Positions 1 through 8,964 of a DNA stretch of 64,000 nt are shown one piece after another. Below the pieces are notes generated by a model, which was not told the origin of the DNA, did no database searches, and saw only the letters and a program-made list of their open reading frames with translations. The position numbers were made by a program, and so were the translations under genes. The DNA comes from Rubripirellula tenax. Lineage in GTDB: Bacteria; Planctomycetota; Planctomycetia; Pirellulales; Pirellulaceae. Each line of letters begins with the position of its first letter. The stretch's first letter is position 1. The stretch lies in NCBI RefSeq assembly GCF_007860125.1, contig NZ_SJPW01000001.1, positions 1,363,900 to 1,427,899 on the forward strand. Reading direction: 5' to 3'.

Positions 1-543
1 TTAGCCGTCACGGCCGCCGCATCGATCGCCGCGGCACTGCACGATTCCGGTGAACCGTTCGGGCTGGCAACCAACGGTCGCGATGCTTCGGATCGTGTTC
101 GCGAAGAAGGTTGGACAGGCGACCACCGCGTCCGCGGCGCAGCAGCCGAAGCAGCGTCGATGCGAGAAGAAAGCGATCGACTGCGACCTGTACTGATCGC
201 ACCTGGTCGCGGTCCCGTTCAATTCAAAGAAGTGCATCGCACCTTGGCTCGCTTGGAACGAACCAGCGGATTAACGTTCGCGGAATTCTTGATCGAGTGT
301 GAATCACGAATTTCGTCGGAGACCACGATGCTTGTGATCGTGCAGGACACGCCTCCCGAAACGATCGCATCGCTCGTATCGTTGTCGCGCCGCGGCCGAG
401 CTGTGGCCGTGATCATCAACACACACGACATCAACGACTACAGCGCATCGGCGGGCCCATTGATCGCTAGCCGCATCCCCACGTTTCACCTAGCATCCAA
501 AGAAGCGATCGCCGAAGTGTGCCGTCAAACGCTTGTCCGGTAA
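1..543 (+). CDS. DUF58 domain protein, C-terminal part (cut by window edge)
   Basis: The frame is open from the first base and ends at TAA, giving about 180 residues of a longer protein. It opens with an Ala-rich helix followed by a Gly-Leu-Ala-Thr-Asn-Gly stretch, which matches the end of the vWA-like DUF58 domain ('VTAAASIAAALHDSG', 'GLATNG'). The remainder alternates short strands and helices and ends in VCRQTLVR. DUF58 proteins usually sit beside MoxR ATPases and Bat-type membrane proteins in a chaperone-like system. Those partners would lie upstream of this window and cannot be seen. The first in-frame ATG (160) is inside the domain, so the true start is outside. The family call is moderate and the exact function is unknown. 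Confidence 0.6.
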   Translation, partial: LAVTAAASIAAALHDSGEPFGLATNGRDASDRVREEGWTGDHRVRGAAAEAASMREESDRLRPVLIAPGRGPVQFKEVHRTLARLERTSGLTFAEFLIECESRISSETTMLVIVQDTPPETIASLVSLSRRGRAVAVIINTHDINDYSASAGPLIASRIPTFHLASKEAIAEVCRQTLVR

Positions 544-564
544 AAGCTGAGGCCCCAGGTTGCC

Positions 565-600
565 CTGCGACTCCGCTGGGTGGCTCTGCGACTCCGCTGG
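565..600 (+). repeat. Direct repeat of 15 bp (CTGCGACTCCGCTGG x2)
   Basis: The same 15 bases occur at 565-579 and 586-600, between the convergent ends of the DUF58 gene and tyrS. The GCGACTCCGCT core recurs, reversed, in the longer dispersed repeat just downstream (604-681) and near 36.53 kb. These two copies therefore look like part of the same intergenic repeat family. Confidence 0.7.
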
Positions 601-603
601 CAG

Positions 604-681
604 TTTGTACCGTGTGCTTGTGAACTGCTTTGCAGTTCATATCCCGCGAGCGGAGTCGCGGGTCCACATAGGGTTACCCGA
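604..681 (+). repeat. Dispersed intergenic repeat, copy 1
   Basis: This stretch holds two hairpins: TGAACTGC/GCAGTTCA around a 3-nt loop (621-639) and CCCGCG/CGCGGG. Nearly the same sequence occurs in reverse orientation at 36511-36590, including the GAACTGC palindrome, the CCCGCGAGCGGAGTCGCGG block and the CCACAT-GGGTT block. It lies at the 3' ends of two convergent genes and could also serve as a transcription stop. There is no T-run, so a Rho-independent terminator call is not supported. Confidence 0.7.
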
Positions 682-685
682 AAAC

Positions 686-1969
686 TTACGTGAACCTCAG
701 CAACGCATACTTCCGTTTGCCTTTCCGCAGCACCATGACGGTCTCGCTTGCCAAATCCGAGGTCGTCAATCGTTGTTGTTCGTCGGTAACGCGAATGTTG
801 TTGACATACACGCCACCTTCTTTGATTCCACGACGGGCCTCACCGCCGCTGGAAACCAAGCCGGCGGTCTGCAAGGCTTCGACGATCCAGTAGCCCTCAC
901 CATCGAGCTTACTTCGCTCGACATCGCTACTGGGGACATCCGCAAAGATTGCACCTAGCGAAGCATCGGTTGCTTCGCCGATCTCGCCGCCGAACAGGAT
1001 ATCCGAGGCGCGTTCGGCCGTCTTCAAACCTTCGTCGCCGTGCAGCAACGTGGTAATCCACTGGGCCAACCGAATCTGTGCCGCGCGTTTGCCCGGATCG
1101 GACGCTGTTGCTTCCGCCAACGCGTCGTACTCGTCCCGTTGGATCTCCGTTAGGTAAGCGATACAGCGCATCACGTCGGCATCGTCGACCGTTTTCCAGT
1201 ACTGATAAAATTCATAGGGACTCGTTCGATTCGGATCCAACCAGATCGCACCCTTTTCCGTTTTCCCCATCTTCTTACCGTCGCCAGTCGTCAGCAACGG
1301 CGCCGTCACGCCGAACAATTGCTTGCCCAACATGCGTCGTCCCAAATCGATACCGGCTGTGATGTTGCCCCATTGGTCACTGCCGCCGGCTTGGATCGAA
1401 CAACCGTGCGTCTTCGACAGATGCACAAAGTCGTACGCTTGCAACAGCATGTAACTGAATTCGGTGTAGCTAAGTCCGGCTTCGCTTTCCAAACGTGACC
1501 GCACCGACTCTTTGCCCATCATCGCGCCAACGGGAAAGTTCTTACCCACGTCACGCAAAAATTCCAAGTAAGAATAACCCTGCATCCAATCAAAATTGTT
1601 CAGCAACATCGCTCCATCGGTTCCGGTGAAGTCCAGCAGCATCCGCATCTGGGCGGCCACGCCGTCAACGTTCTCTTGCAGTTGCTCGGCCGACAACAGG
1701 TTGCGTTCTTCGCTTTTTCCGCTCGGATCACCAATCATGCCCGTCGCACCACCGACCAAAGCGATCGGGCGATGCCCGGCTTTTTGAAAACGGCGCAGCA
1801 TCATCAACTGCATCAACGAACCGACGTGCAAACTGGACGCCGTCGGATCAAATCCGATGTAGACCGTTTGCGGTCCCGAGGCCAGCAATTTGCCCAACCC
1901 CGCCTCGTCGGTGCATTGGTGAATCAGTCCGCGCCATCTCAGGTCGTCTAGCAAGTTTGTTTCAGGCAT
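686..1969 (-). CDS. tyrS: Tyrosine--tRNA ligase
   Basis: Cytoplasmic class I aminoacyl-tRNA synthetase that charges tRNA-Tyr. The 427-residue length is normal for the bacterial TyrS type. The HIGH-box equivalent is HVGS at residues 48-51, and the KMSKS-box equivalent is KMGKT at 233-237, the variant expected in this TyrS group. The Tyr-binding stretch 'QAGGSDQWGN' is at about 193-202. The last 65 residues form an S4-like RNA-binding domain (GGEARRGIKEGGVYVN). Its ATG lies 8 bp inside the end of ispD, so the two are probably translated from one message behind ftsK. Identification is firm. Confidence 0.97.
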   Translation of the reverse strand: MPETNLLDDLRWRGLIHQCTDEAGLGKLLASGPQTVYIGFDPTASSLHVGSLMQLMMLRRFQKAGHRPIALVGGATGMIGDPSGKSEERNLLSAEQLQENVDGVAAQMRMLLDFTGTDGAMLLNNFDWMQGYSYLEFLRDVGKNFPVGAMMGKESVRSRLESEAGLSYTEFSYMLLQAYDFVHLSKTHGCSIQAGGSDQWGNITAGIDLGRRMLGKQLFGVTAPLLTTGDGKKMGKTEKGAIWLDPNRTSPYEFYQYWKTVDDADVMRCIAYLTEIQRDEYDALAEATASDPGKRAAQIRLAQWITTLLHGDEGLKTAERASDILFGGEIGEATDASLGAIFADVPSSDVERSKLDGEGYWIVEALQTAGLVSSGGEARRGIKEGGVYVNNIRVTDEQQRLTTSDLASETVMVLRKGKRKYALLRFT

Positions 1970-2705
1970 CGTGCTTCTTTGTTTGCCGAGCGAAAATCGC
2001 TTCGGCGACCGCCAGGTCTTCGGGGTAAGTGATCTTCAAGTTGTCGGCGCTGCCGCGAACGATCGCGACGGCATGCCCGATCCGTTCGACCAACTCCGCA
2101 TCGTCGGTCGCCGGTCGACCATTGTGCTTTTGATATGCGTTTCGTAACACCCCGGCGTCGAAAACCTGGGGTGTCAGCGCCACGTACAAGTCACGGCGAT
2201 CGACCGTTTCGGTTCGCGCCGTTTGGCCAGAAATTCGAATTTCGCGGCGAATCGTCCCAGGTACCGGAGACGCTAAAATTGCCGACCCTGACTGGGACGC
2301 CGTCGCAAAAACGGCGGCCAGATCGGCTTCGCTGACCAGCGGACGGGCCGCATCGTGGACAGCGATCCAGCGAACTTGGGGATCGTCGCCGATCGCCTGG
2401 ATCCCCGCCCAGACGCTGTCATAGCGTTGGTCACCCCCACGAACGATTTCGATTCGAAGCTCGGCGACCAGATCGGAAAACTCGTTCTCGAAGGCTGCAT
2501 GATCGGTATCAGACACCGGCATCACGATGCGGCCGACCAGTGCCGACGACGCGAGACGTTCGGCCGATCGAAACCACAGCGGCTTGCCCGCCAAGGTCGC
2601 GAATAACTTGTTGTGTTCGCTGCCGAATCGAGTCCCGCTGCCTGCGGCCGGCATCACAACGGCGATCGAACCCAGGGTTGGCGGCTGGTGAGAGGGATCT
2701 TGCAC
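1962..2705 (-). CDS. ispD: 2-C-methyl-D-erythritol 4-phosphate cytidylyltransferase
   Basis: Third enzyme of the MEP isoprenoid pathway; it joins MEP and CTP to give CDP-ME. The 247-residue protein has the nucleotide-binding loop PAAGSGTRFG at residues 19-28 with the following Lys33, the HDAARP motif at 117-122, and the TPQVF motif near 177. It overlaps tyrS by 8 bp and starts 50 bp after ftsK, which suggests cotranscription. A short N-terminal extension (about 12 residues before the first strand) is slightly longer than usual. An internal start is possible but has no better Shine-Dalgarno. Confidence 0.96.
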   Translation of the reverse strand: MQDPSHQPPTLGSIAVVMPAAGSGTRFGSEHNKLFATLAGKPLWFRSAERLASSALVGRIVMPVSDTDHAAFENEFSDLVAELRIEIVRGGDQRYDSVWAGIQAIGDDPQVRWIAVHDAARPLVSEADLAAVFATASQSGSAILASPVPGTIRREIRISGQTARTETVDRRDLYVALTPQVFDAGVLRNAYQKHNGRPATDDAELVERIGHAVAIVRGSADNLKITYPEDLAVAEAIFARQTKKHDA

Positions 2706-2755
2706 GGCGATTTCGAATGAACGGTAAGTGACTGTATTGCCCGCTAGCCTACCTT

Positions 2756-5563
2756 TTAATCTTCGTCGTCGTAATCCTCGTATTCTCCGTCGCCCTCGTC
2801 GCCTTCGCCGGACTGTTCCTCTTCGACGTATTCCTCGTCGTCATCCTCCTGGACATCCTCATCGGCTTCGACGTCTTCTTCCGGTTCTTCTTCGACATCC
2901 AAGCCCTGCAGAGCCTGCCACTGGGGCATCGTCATCACGACTTCGCGAGCCTTGCTGCCGTTGTAGTCTCCGACGATTCCGTCCTCGGCCATGAAGTCGA
3001 TCAGCTTTGCGGCGCGGCCGTAGCCGATCCCCAAGCATCGCTGCAGCAGCGAACACGAACCGCGACCTTCGCGAATGACGACCTCGATCGCACTGTCATA
3101 CAGTTCGTCGCGTTTCTTGATCGCATCCATCGACGTGCCCTCGCCGGGCTCGCCTTCGGCATCCACTTTCAACTCCATCAACTCGCCGACAAAGTTCTGC
3201 TCACTCTGGCTACAGTGAGCACACACCGCATCGATTTCGTCATCCGAAAGATAGGTACCTTGGCCGCGAATCAAGGTGCTGGTGCCCGGCCACAGGAACA
3301 GCATGTCGCCGTTGCCCAGCAACTTGTCGGCGCCGTTTTCGTCTAACACAACGCGGCTGTCCGTCTTCGACGCCACTTGAAAACTTAATCGGGCCGGCAG
3401 GTTACTCTTGATCAAACCCGTGATGACGTCGACCGTTGGTTTCTGAGTCGCCAAAATCAAGTGGATTCCGACTGCACGGCTTTTCTGCGCTAATCGAATG
3501 ATGTGAGTTTCCACATCCTTGCCCGCCGTCATCATCAAGTCGGCCATTTCGTCGGCGATGATGACGATGAACGGCAGCTTGTCCGGCACGTCGCCGGCGC
3601 CGTCAGCTTCGTCAACTTCCAAACGTCGCAGAATTTCTTCGCGACCCAGATCGTTGAAACTGTTGATATGACGGACACCGACCTTGGCCAGCAGCGAATA
3701 GCGTTCTTCCATCTTCTCGACCGCCCACGCCAAGATCGCTTCGGCCTTGCGCATGTCGGTGATCACCGGGTGCATCAGGTGCGGCAACCGTCCGTAACCC
3801 GACAACTCGACCATCTTGGGGTCGATCATCAACATCCGCACCTCGTCCGGTCGACAGCACATCAGAATGGACGAGATGATCGTGTTCAAACACACCGACT
3901 TCCCCGTACCCGTTCGACCGGCGATCAACAGGTGAGGCATCTTCGCCAAGTCGACGACCATCGGATTGCCCGACACGTCTTTGCCAAGGAAGACGGGAAT
4001 ATTCATCTTGGCACTGCGCGTGTCGGATTCTTCGATCACATCGCGAAGCATCACCACTTGGCGAGTCTCGTTGGGCACTTCGATGCCGACGGTGTTCTTG
4101 CCCGGGATCGGCGCCACGATTCGAACGCTGGGAACCCGCAGCGCGATAGCCAAGTCGTCGGACAGTCCCGTGATCTTGCTCAGCCGCAGACCGGCTTCCA
4201 ATTCGATTTCGTACTGCGCGATAACCGGGCCGGTTTCGATCTCGACGACGCGAATATTGAAACCAAAGTCCTTGAACGTCTCTTCCAGAATGTGTGCCTT
4301 CCGGCGGACCTCTTGCAGCTGGTCTTCGTAACTGATGTCGTCGCTTTGACGCAGCAATTCCAACGGTGGAAGGCGGTAGTCCTCGATGCCCTTTGGCGCG
4401 GATTCTTTGACAGAGTTAAGAAACTCTTGCCGCGGATCCCGCTTGGCTTTCGCCTTGGGCGCGCGGACTTTCGGTTCGGACTTGGGCTTTGGAACATCTT
4501 CCGGACCGTCCTGGCGAAGGGTGACCGTCTCGCCTTCAAACTCGACGTCTCGCGTGGGAGCCGGTGCTTCCGCCTGCAGTTCTTCCTCTTCGTCTTCCCA
4601 GTCGCCGTCGTCGTACTCGTCACCTTCATAGTCACCGTCACCGGTCGCAGCCGACTCGGTCGATGGCGATAGCGCGCCGGTTGCCGCAGCAGCGAGCCCG
4701 GCTGCGGTGGCAGCCGCAGCGCCGACCATGCCCAGCCGCTTGGCGCGGTTGAACTTAATTTTCGGCCCGTCGTTGGGACGGTCTGGATCGACCACGTCCA
4801 CGCGCGATGAATCGGCGACCGAATCTGACGCCGCATCCTCGGCGATCGCTTCGGCGTCCAGTGTGATCGGTTGTTCCAAGTCCGTGAATGGTTGACGCGA
4901 TCGGCGTGCCGGCAATGCACCAGCGGCTCGCTGCATGCCCAGGCGAGACGCATTGGCGCCTCGCGCCACGATCTTTCGACCTGCATACAAAAGCGCATAG
5001 TCGGTGGTAAGCAGCAACCCGACGGCCAGCGTGGTCAGCGTAAGGATCCAACCGCCGGCCGGTGCAAAGTGCTCCAGCAACCACGTCGACGTCATTGCTC
5101 CCAGGTAGCCGCCCGCGCCCACCACCGGCATTCCTTCGAGCGCTATCGGCGAAAGCGCCGCGGCCGTTGCCGCACCCACGATCGTGATCGTCCCGCCAAG
5201 CGAGCGCAGCACGGGCGCGTTGAGTTTCCCGCGAATCAGCAGCGCCGTCGCAACGCCGCCCATGGCCGCAACCACCAAAGCCGTTGCCAATCCGACCGCG
5301 TCAAAGAGCGCCGATGACAATAGTGCTCCCCAGTATCCGCAAGCGTTCGAGATCGCTTCGTTGGCGGGATAGACGACGGCATCGGGCGTGTAGAACTCGC
5401 TGATCGGCCAGAACGGTTCGCTGACCGGATCGGCCGCATTTCGCGTGACGACGGAAACCAACATGATCAACGTGGCAGCCACCAAACCGATCGCGGCGAT
5501 GTCGCGAGTCAGGTTGGGCTGTCGTTCGTTCTCGTCAGATGAATCGATGGGAAGGGCCGACAT
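2756..5563 (-). CDS. ftsK: DNA translocase FtsK/SpoIIIE
   Basis: Membrane-anchored ATPase that pumps DNA at the septum and promotes chromosome dimer resolution. I chose the ATG at 5563 because an AGGCGG sits just upstream and MSALPIDSSDENE begins a normal N-terminus; the frame stays open further upstream. The result is 935 residues. About four hydrophobic segments lie within residues 15-195. An acidic Asp/Glu-rich linker holds an Ala-rich patch near 280-297. The motor has Walker A AGRTGTGKS at 548-556 and Walker B FIVIIADEMADL at 665-676. A winged-helix gamma domain (about 820-880) reads DNA orientation sequences in this family. The C-terminus adds an unusual acidic tail of about 45 residues. 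Transcription probably continues into ispD. Confidence 0.95.
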   Translation of the reverse strand: MSALPIDSSDENERQPNLTRDIAAIGLVAATLIMLVSVVTRNAADPVSEPFWPISEFYTPDAVVYPANEAISNACGYWGALLSSALFDAVGLATALVVAAMGGVATALLIRGKLNAPVLRSLGGTITIVGAATAAALSPIALEGMPVVGAGGYLGAMTSTWLLEHFAPAGGWILTLTTLAVGLLLTTDYALLYAGRKIVARGANASRLGMQRAAGALPARRSRQPFTDLEQPITLDAEAIAEDAASDSVADSSRVDVVDPDRPNDGPKIKFNRAKRLGMVGAAAATAAGLAAAATGALSPSTESAATGDGDYEGDEYDDGDWEDEEEELQAEAPAPTRDVEFEGETVTLRQDGPEDVPKPKSEPKVRAPKAKAKRDPRQEFLNSVKESAPKGIEDYRLPPLELLRQSDDISYEDQLQEVRRKAHILEETFKDFGFNIRVVEIETGPVIAQYEIELEAGLRLSKITGLSDDLAIALRVPSVRIVAPIPGKNTVGIEVPNETRQVVMLRDVIEESDTRSAKMNIPVFLGKDVSGNPMVVDLAKMPHLLIAGRTGTGKSVCLNTIISSILMCCRPDEVRMLMIDPKMVELSGYGRLPHLMHPVITDMRKAEAILAWAVEKMEERYSLLAKVGVRHINSFNDLGREEILRRLEVDEADGAGDVPDKLPFIVIIADEMADLMMTAGKDVETHIIRLAQKSRAVGIHLILATQKPTVDVITGLIKSNLPARLSFQVASKTDSRVVLDENGADKLLGNGDMLFLWPGTSTLIRGQGTYLSDDEIDAVCAHCSQSEQNFVGELMELKVDAEGEPGEGTSMDAIKKRDELYDSAIEVVIREGRGSCSLLQRCLGIGYGRAAKLIDFMAEDGIVGDYNGSKAREVVMTMPQWQALQGLDVEEEPEEDVEADEDVQEDDDEEYVEEEQSGEGDEGDGEYEDYDDED

Positions 5564-5736
5564 CGAATCGCCGCCTGCAAGTGAAAAGGCAAAGGAATAC
5601 GGTCCGAGCGCGCAACGGCGTCCTCGGCGTATCCCTTCATTCGGCACAATGTGGCGACCCGGGCAACCCGCCCGCATCCAATCGATACAACCGTTACATC
5701 CGGCCAGCTCCATGACCGGCAATCAACGAACGGTGC

Positions 5737-8700
5737 TTAGCGGCGGCGAAACACTTCGGGGTCCGACTGAATGACTAGAAATCCGTTTCCCGGCACCAAA
5801 CCATCATGCGACTGGTGCGTTCCGTCCGGCCAATGAACCGAGATGCTACATTGCGAGTTCTTTGGAACCGCGAACCGCAGACCTCGCTGGTTGCTGGAAA
5901 GATAACCATCGCCGGCAAGCAGAGTCGCCACCGCATACGGTGACTTCTTTACCGTTTGAATCGATAACTCGACCCTGGTGCCAATGGCATCCCGGCTTAC
6001 ACCAACGCCGCTCAATCCGATTTCAATCCAACCGCCCACACTCGGGCAACGATTTTGAAGCAAAGCCACGGGTTCGGTTTGGTGAGTGACGACCACATCC
6101 AATCGACCGTCTCGATCGGAATCAATTGTCCACAACCCGCGGCCCACGTGAAATCGTCTTAGATAGTCTCCAGCGACGAAAGATCCCACGGAATCGAATA
6201 CACCACTACCCCGCTGCTTAAAAATTTGCATCGGTTGGGCGTAAGTCGACGGCTCCCCCATGCGCGAGAAAACATCGACATGACCATTGGCAATGATCAG
6301 CTCGCTCCATCCATCCAAGTCGAAATCGATCGCTTCGGTCCCAAAACCAACCATCGACAAAGTTGGTCGGGCGAGCTTGGCCAGCGACGTTCGATCCTGC
6401 CACGTTCCAGGCGAAGTTTGAACATGTAGCGTGTTGTACTCTTTGTCAAAGTTGGTGACGTAAAGATCCAAGTCACCGTCACGATCAAAATCGCTCGCGG
6501 CTATCCCCATCGATCCTTGCGAAAGAGACCTGCCATCGGTCGCGATCCCTCGGATCATCGCCGACTCGATGACTTTCATTTTTGATGACGGCTCGTCGCG
6601 AGCAACGGTCCAGCAATGATTATTGGTCATGTCATTGACCACGAACACTTCGAGTCCGGGCTCCGAATCCAAAGCGCCCACGACAACTCCTAAGCCTCGT
6701 CCCGGTACATCCGGATCCATGCCCCAGTTCTCCGTTTGATTGACGAGTCGCGAATCTGCTTGTCCTTGCAGAAGCCAATCTCCATGACTGGCGAACTTCA
6801 CCGGCGAGCATGAACGGGCAACGGTCGCGTCACCCGACGAGCAAACTTCCGTCACCGGTTCGAGACCCTGGCAATAGTTAGCGATGAACACGTCGGACAA
6901 CCCATCGCCGTCGATGTCCGCGATGGCGGCGCTGGTCGACCAAGTGATCATGGAATCCTTATCGAAGTTCAAATTCCAGGCCCGCGTTTGATCCGAAAAC
7001 GTGCCATCACCATTGTTGATCAACAGGGTGTTTGGCCCGTAGTTGAGGATGAGCAAATCGAGAAAGCCATCCTCGTTTATGTCCCCGACCGTAACGCCTT
7101 GCCCGAATCCTTGATCGCCCGTTGACGATGATTCAGTCACGTCTGAAAAAGTGCCTCCGAGATTGCGGAACAAAGCATTCGCCGCCGAATCCTTCCATGG
7201 CGGAGTCCCGCCCGCAGCCATCAGGTACAAATCCGGCCAACCGTCCAAGTCATAGTCGATCGTACCGCCGCCACAACCGAGCGTCTCGTGCAACTTGATT
7301 CCGGGCTGATCCAGCCGGTCACTCGTTCGTCCGAAAAAGTCGATACCCAGTTCCTTTGCGCGATCGTCCAATTGCCAACCTTTGATCAACGCTTCATCCA
7401 CGCGACTCGTTCCTGGCGCAGATACGACAGGTTCTGCTCGTTCGCTCGCTATACCGCCTGACGCCTGTTGACTTGACCGAGCATTCATCGATGCAAGCGT
7501 GGGAAACGAAATCTGCGAAAGATCTAGCTGCATTTCCGGATAAGGATCCGTCAATTGCCAGGGCGTGTTTCGACTCAGGCTAGAGACGATCTTACTGCGA
7601 AGTTTCTCGATCGATTTATTTCCCGATGCCACATCCGATTCGGGGAAAGTCGTCGCGACAGACGCCCATGCTTCGGCTTCCCATGGACGCCCCAAATCGA
7701 ATAATGCGTTGACGATTTCCGATGTAATTTCACGAGACTGTTTGCCGTCCCGTTCAAACCGAGTTTTCCATTGACTCAATTTGCTTAGGTTCGCAACACG
7801 TGATCGAATCGAGTCGATCGTTTTCAAAGAATTCGCCGGTAACAGGTCTGGGGTGAGACGCCGTGTTTCGGCGAGTGCATCGCCCAATTTTGTCCACGGC
7901 TCCATCGAGTCGGGATCGATTCGAACGGATTCCCAATACGAGCGCGCGGCTTCGGCGTTTCGTCCCTCGGCGAGGGCCCAGTCACCCAACGCAAGCCAAT
8001 AGCCCGGTTGCGACTCGATACCCTCAGGCACTTGATCGAACCAACGAACCAATTCGTTGGTTCGACGTGCCAATGCGAGCGATCGTCCCAGCAGCACTTG
8101 CGCTGGCAGGTATTGCGGGTGCGTGTCGACGATCGACTTTAACATTTCGATCGCTGCATCCGTATCGCCTTCATCGAACTTGACCTTCGCGATACCAATC
8201 ATTGGTCGACGATCCGATTCATTTCGCTCTGACATCGATGCCAGGACAACCGGGTCTAAACTGCGTTTTTCTGTGTTGCCCAGCATCAGCAGTAAACTCA
8301 AATCAAAATTCCGACTCAGCACCAACTCGCGACCGTGCGGGAGTGCTCGTGCCCGCTCTTCGCTGTTCATCGCAAGTTCGAATAGTGTTCGTCGCGAGGA
8401 AACCTGGTCTGGGTGTTCCGCAACGGCGGATTCCAGTAAATCCATCGCGTCATAGAGACGACCGACTTCGATCAGTGAAACCAAGGCTTGCTGGACTCGC
8501 GCCTCTTTCGCATAGGATTCCGCGCGGCAAGCTCGTACAAGCAACGACGCAGTCTCATCCGGCTTGCCAATGGCGTAGGCGAGCTTGGCGATGCGTGCGA
8601 TGACCTCGGGATCATCACCATGCAAATCGAGGACATCCTTGGAGAGCACCCAGGCTTGCTCGTTCAAGCCGCGATTCATCAACGACGTCAACTTGCGCAG

Positions 8701-8814
8701 CGGACGCTCGGCCGACGCAGCGGGAGGCTTGTTCGACGAAGTCGGTTGACTACACCCGATGAATGCAAAAGCGACCACCATCAAGATCGCCGCAATAGTC
8801 AGGAAACGGGGCAC
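5737..8814 (-). CDS. ASPIC/UnbV and FG-GAP repeat lipoprotein with TPR-like N-terminus
   Basis: A large exported protein of 1025 residues. The N-terminal hydrophobic segment ends in a lipobox, AFIGC, so Cys21 is probably lipidated. Residues of about 35-430 are helical and TPR-like, with spaced pairs such as LLGRSLALARR and WLALGDWALAEGRNAEAA. From about 500 there are at least six FG-GAP/VCBS-type calcium-loop repeats (DYDLDGWPDLYL, DINEDGFLDLLI, DIDGDGLSDVFI, DFDRDGDLDLYV, DFDLDGWSELII, DSDRDGRLDVVV). The C-terminus (about 920-1010) matches the UnbV/ASPIC domain (IGTRVELS, GDGYLSSNQRGLRFAV, VHWPDG). The family is strongly expanded in planctomycetes and its role is unknown. It ends 173 bp before the ftsK start. 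Confidence 0.88.
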   Translation of the reverse strand: MPRFLTIAAILMVVAFAFIGCSQPTSSNKPPAASAERPLRKLTSLMNRGLNEQAWVLSKDVLDLHGDDPEVIARIAKLAYAIGKPDETASLLVRACRAESYAKEARVQQALVSLIEVGRLYDAMDLLESAVAEHPDQVSSRRTLFELAMNSEERARALPHGRELVLSRNFDLSLLLMLGNTEKRSLDPVVLASMSERNESDRRPMIGIAKVKFDEGDTDAAIEMLKSIVDTHPQYLPAQVLLGRSLALARRTNELVRWFDQVPEGIESQPGYWLALGDWALAEGRNAEAARSYWESVRIDPDSMEPWTKLGDALAETRRLTPDLLPANSLKTIDSIRSRVANLSKLSQWKTRFERDGKQSREITSEIVNALFDLGRPWEAEAWASVATTFPESDVASGNKSIEKLRSKIVSSLSRNTPWQLTDPYPEMQLDLSQISFPTLASMNARSSQQASGGIASERAEPVVSAPGTSRVDEALIKGWQLDDRAKELGIDFFGRTSDRLDQPGIKLHETLGCGGGTIDYDLDGWPDLYLMAAGGTPPWKDSAANALFRNLGGTFSDVTESSSTGDQGFGQGVTVGDINEDGFLDLLILNYGPNTLLINNGDGTFSDQTRAWNLNFDKDSMITWSTSAAIADIDGDGLSDVFIANYCQGLEPVTEVCSSGDATVARSCSPVKFASHGDWLLQGQADSRLVNQTENWGMDPDVPGRGLGVVVGALDSEPGLEVFVVNDMTNNHCWTVARDEPSSKMKVIESAMIRGIATDGRSLSQGSMGIAASDFDRDGDLDLYVTNFDKEYNTLHVQTSPGTWQDRTSLAKLARPTLSMVGFGTEAIDFDLDGWSELIIANGHVDVFSRMGEPSTYAQPMQIFKQRGSGVFDSVGSFVAGDYLRRFHVGRGLWTIDSDRDGRLDVVVTHQTEPVALLQNRCPSVGGWIEIGLSGVGVSRDAIGTRVELSIQTVKKSPYAVATLLAGDGYLSSNQRGLRFAVPKNSQCSISVHWPDGTHQSHDGLVPGNGFLVIQSDPEVFRRR

Positions 8815-8964
8815 AAGCCATTCTCGCCGGAAGGTGCGTCAACCAATGATCGGAACTGCAGTGTTCGATGGTTTCCAAGTCAGGCAACCGATCGTATCAG
8901 TCCACATTCTAACGGACTGACGTCGGATCCGAGTATCGGTGATACAGAACACATCGAGGGTCGA

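Noticed and set aside
3503-4672. Plus-strand frame (389 residues) opposite ftsK
   Set aside because: It is antisense to the FtsK motor, is His/Arg/Asp-rich in a way typical of shadow frames, and has no motif.
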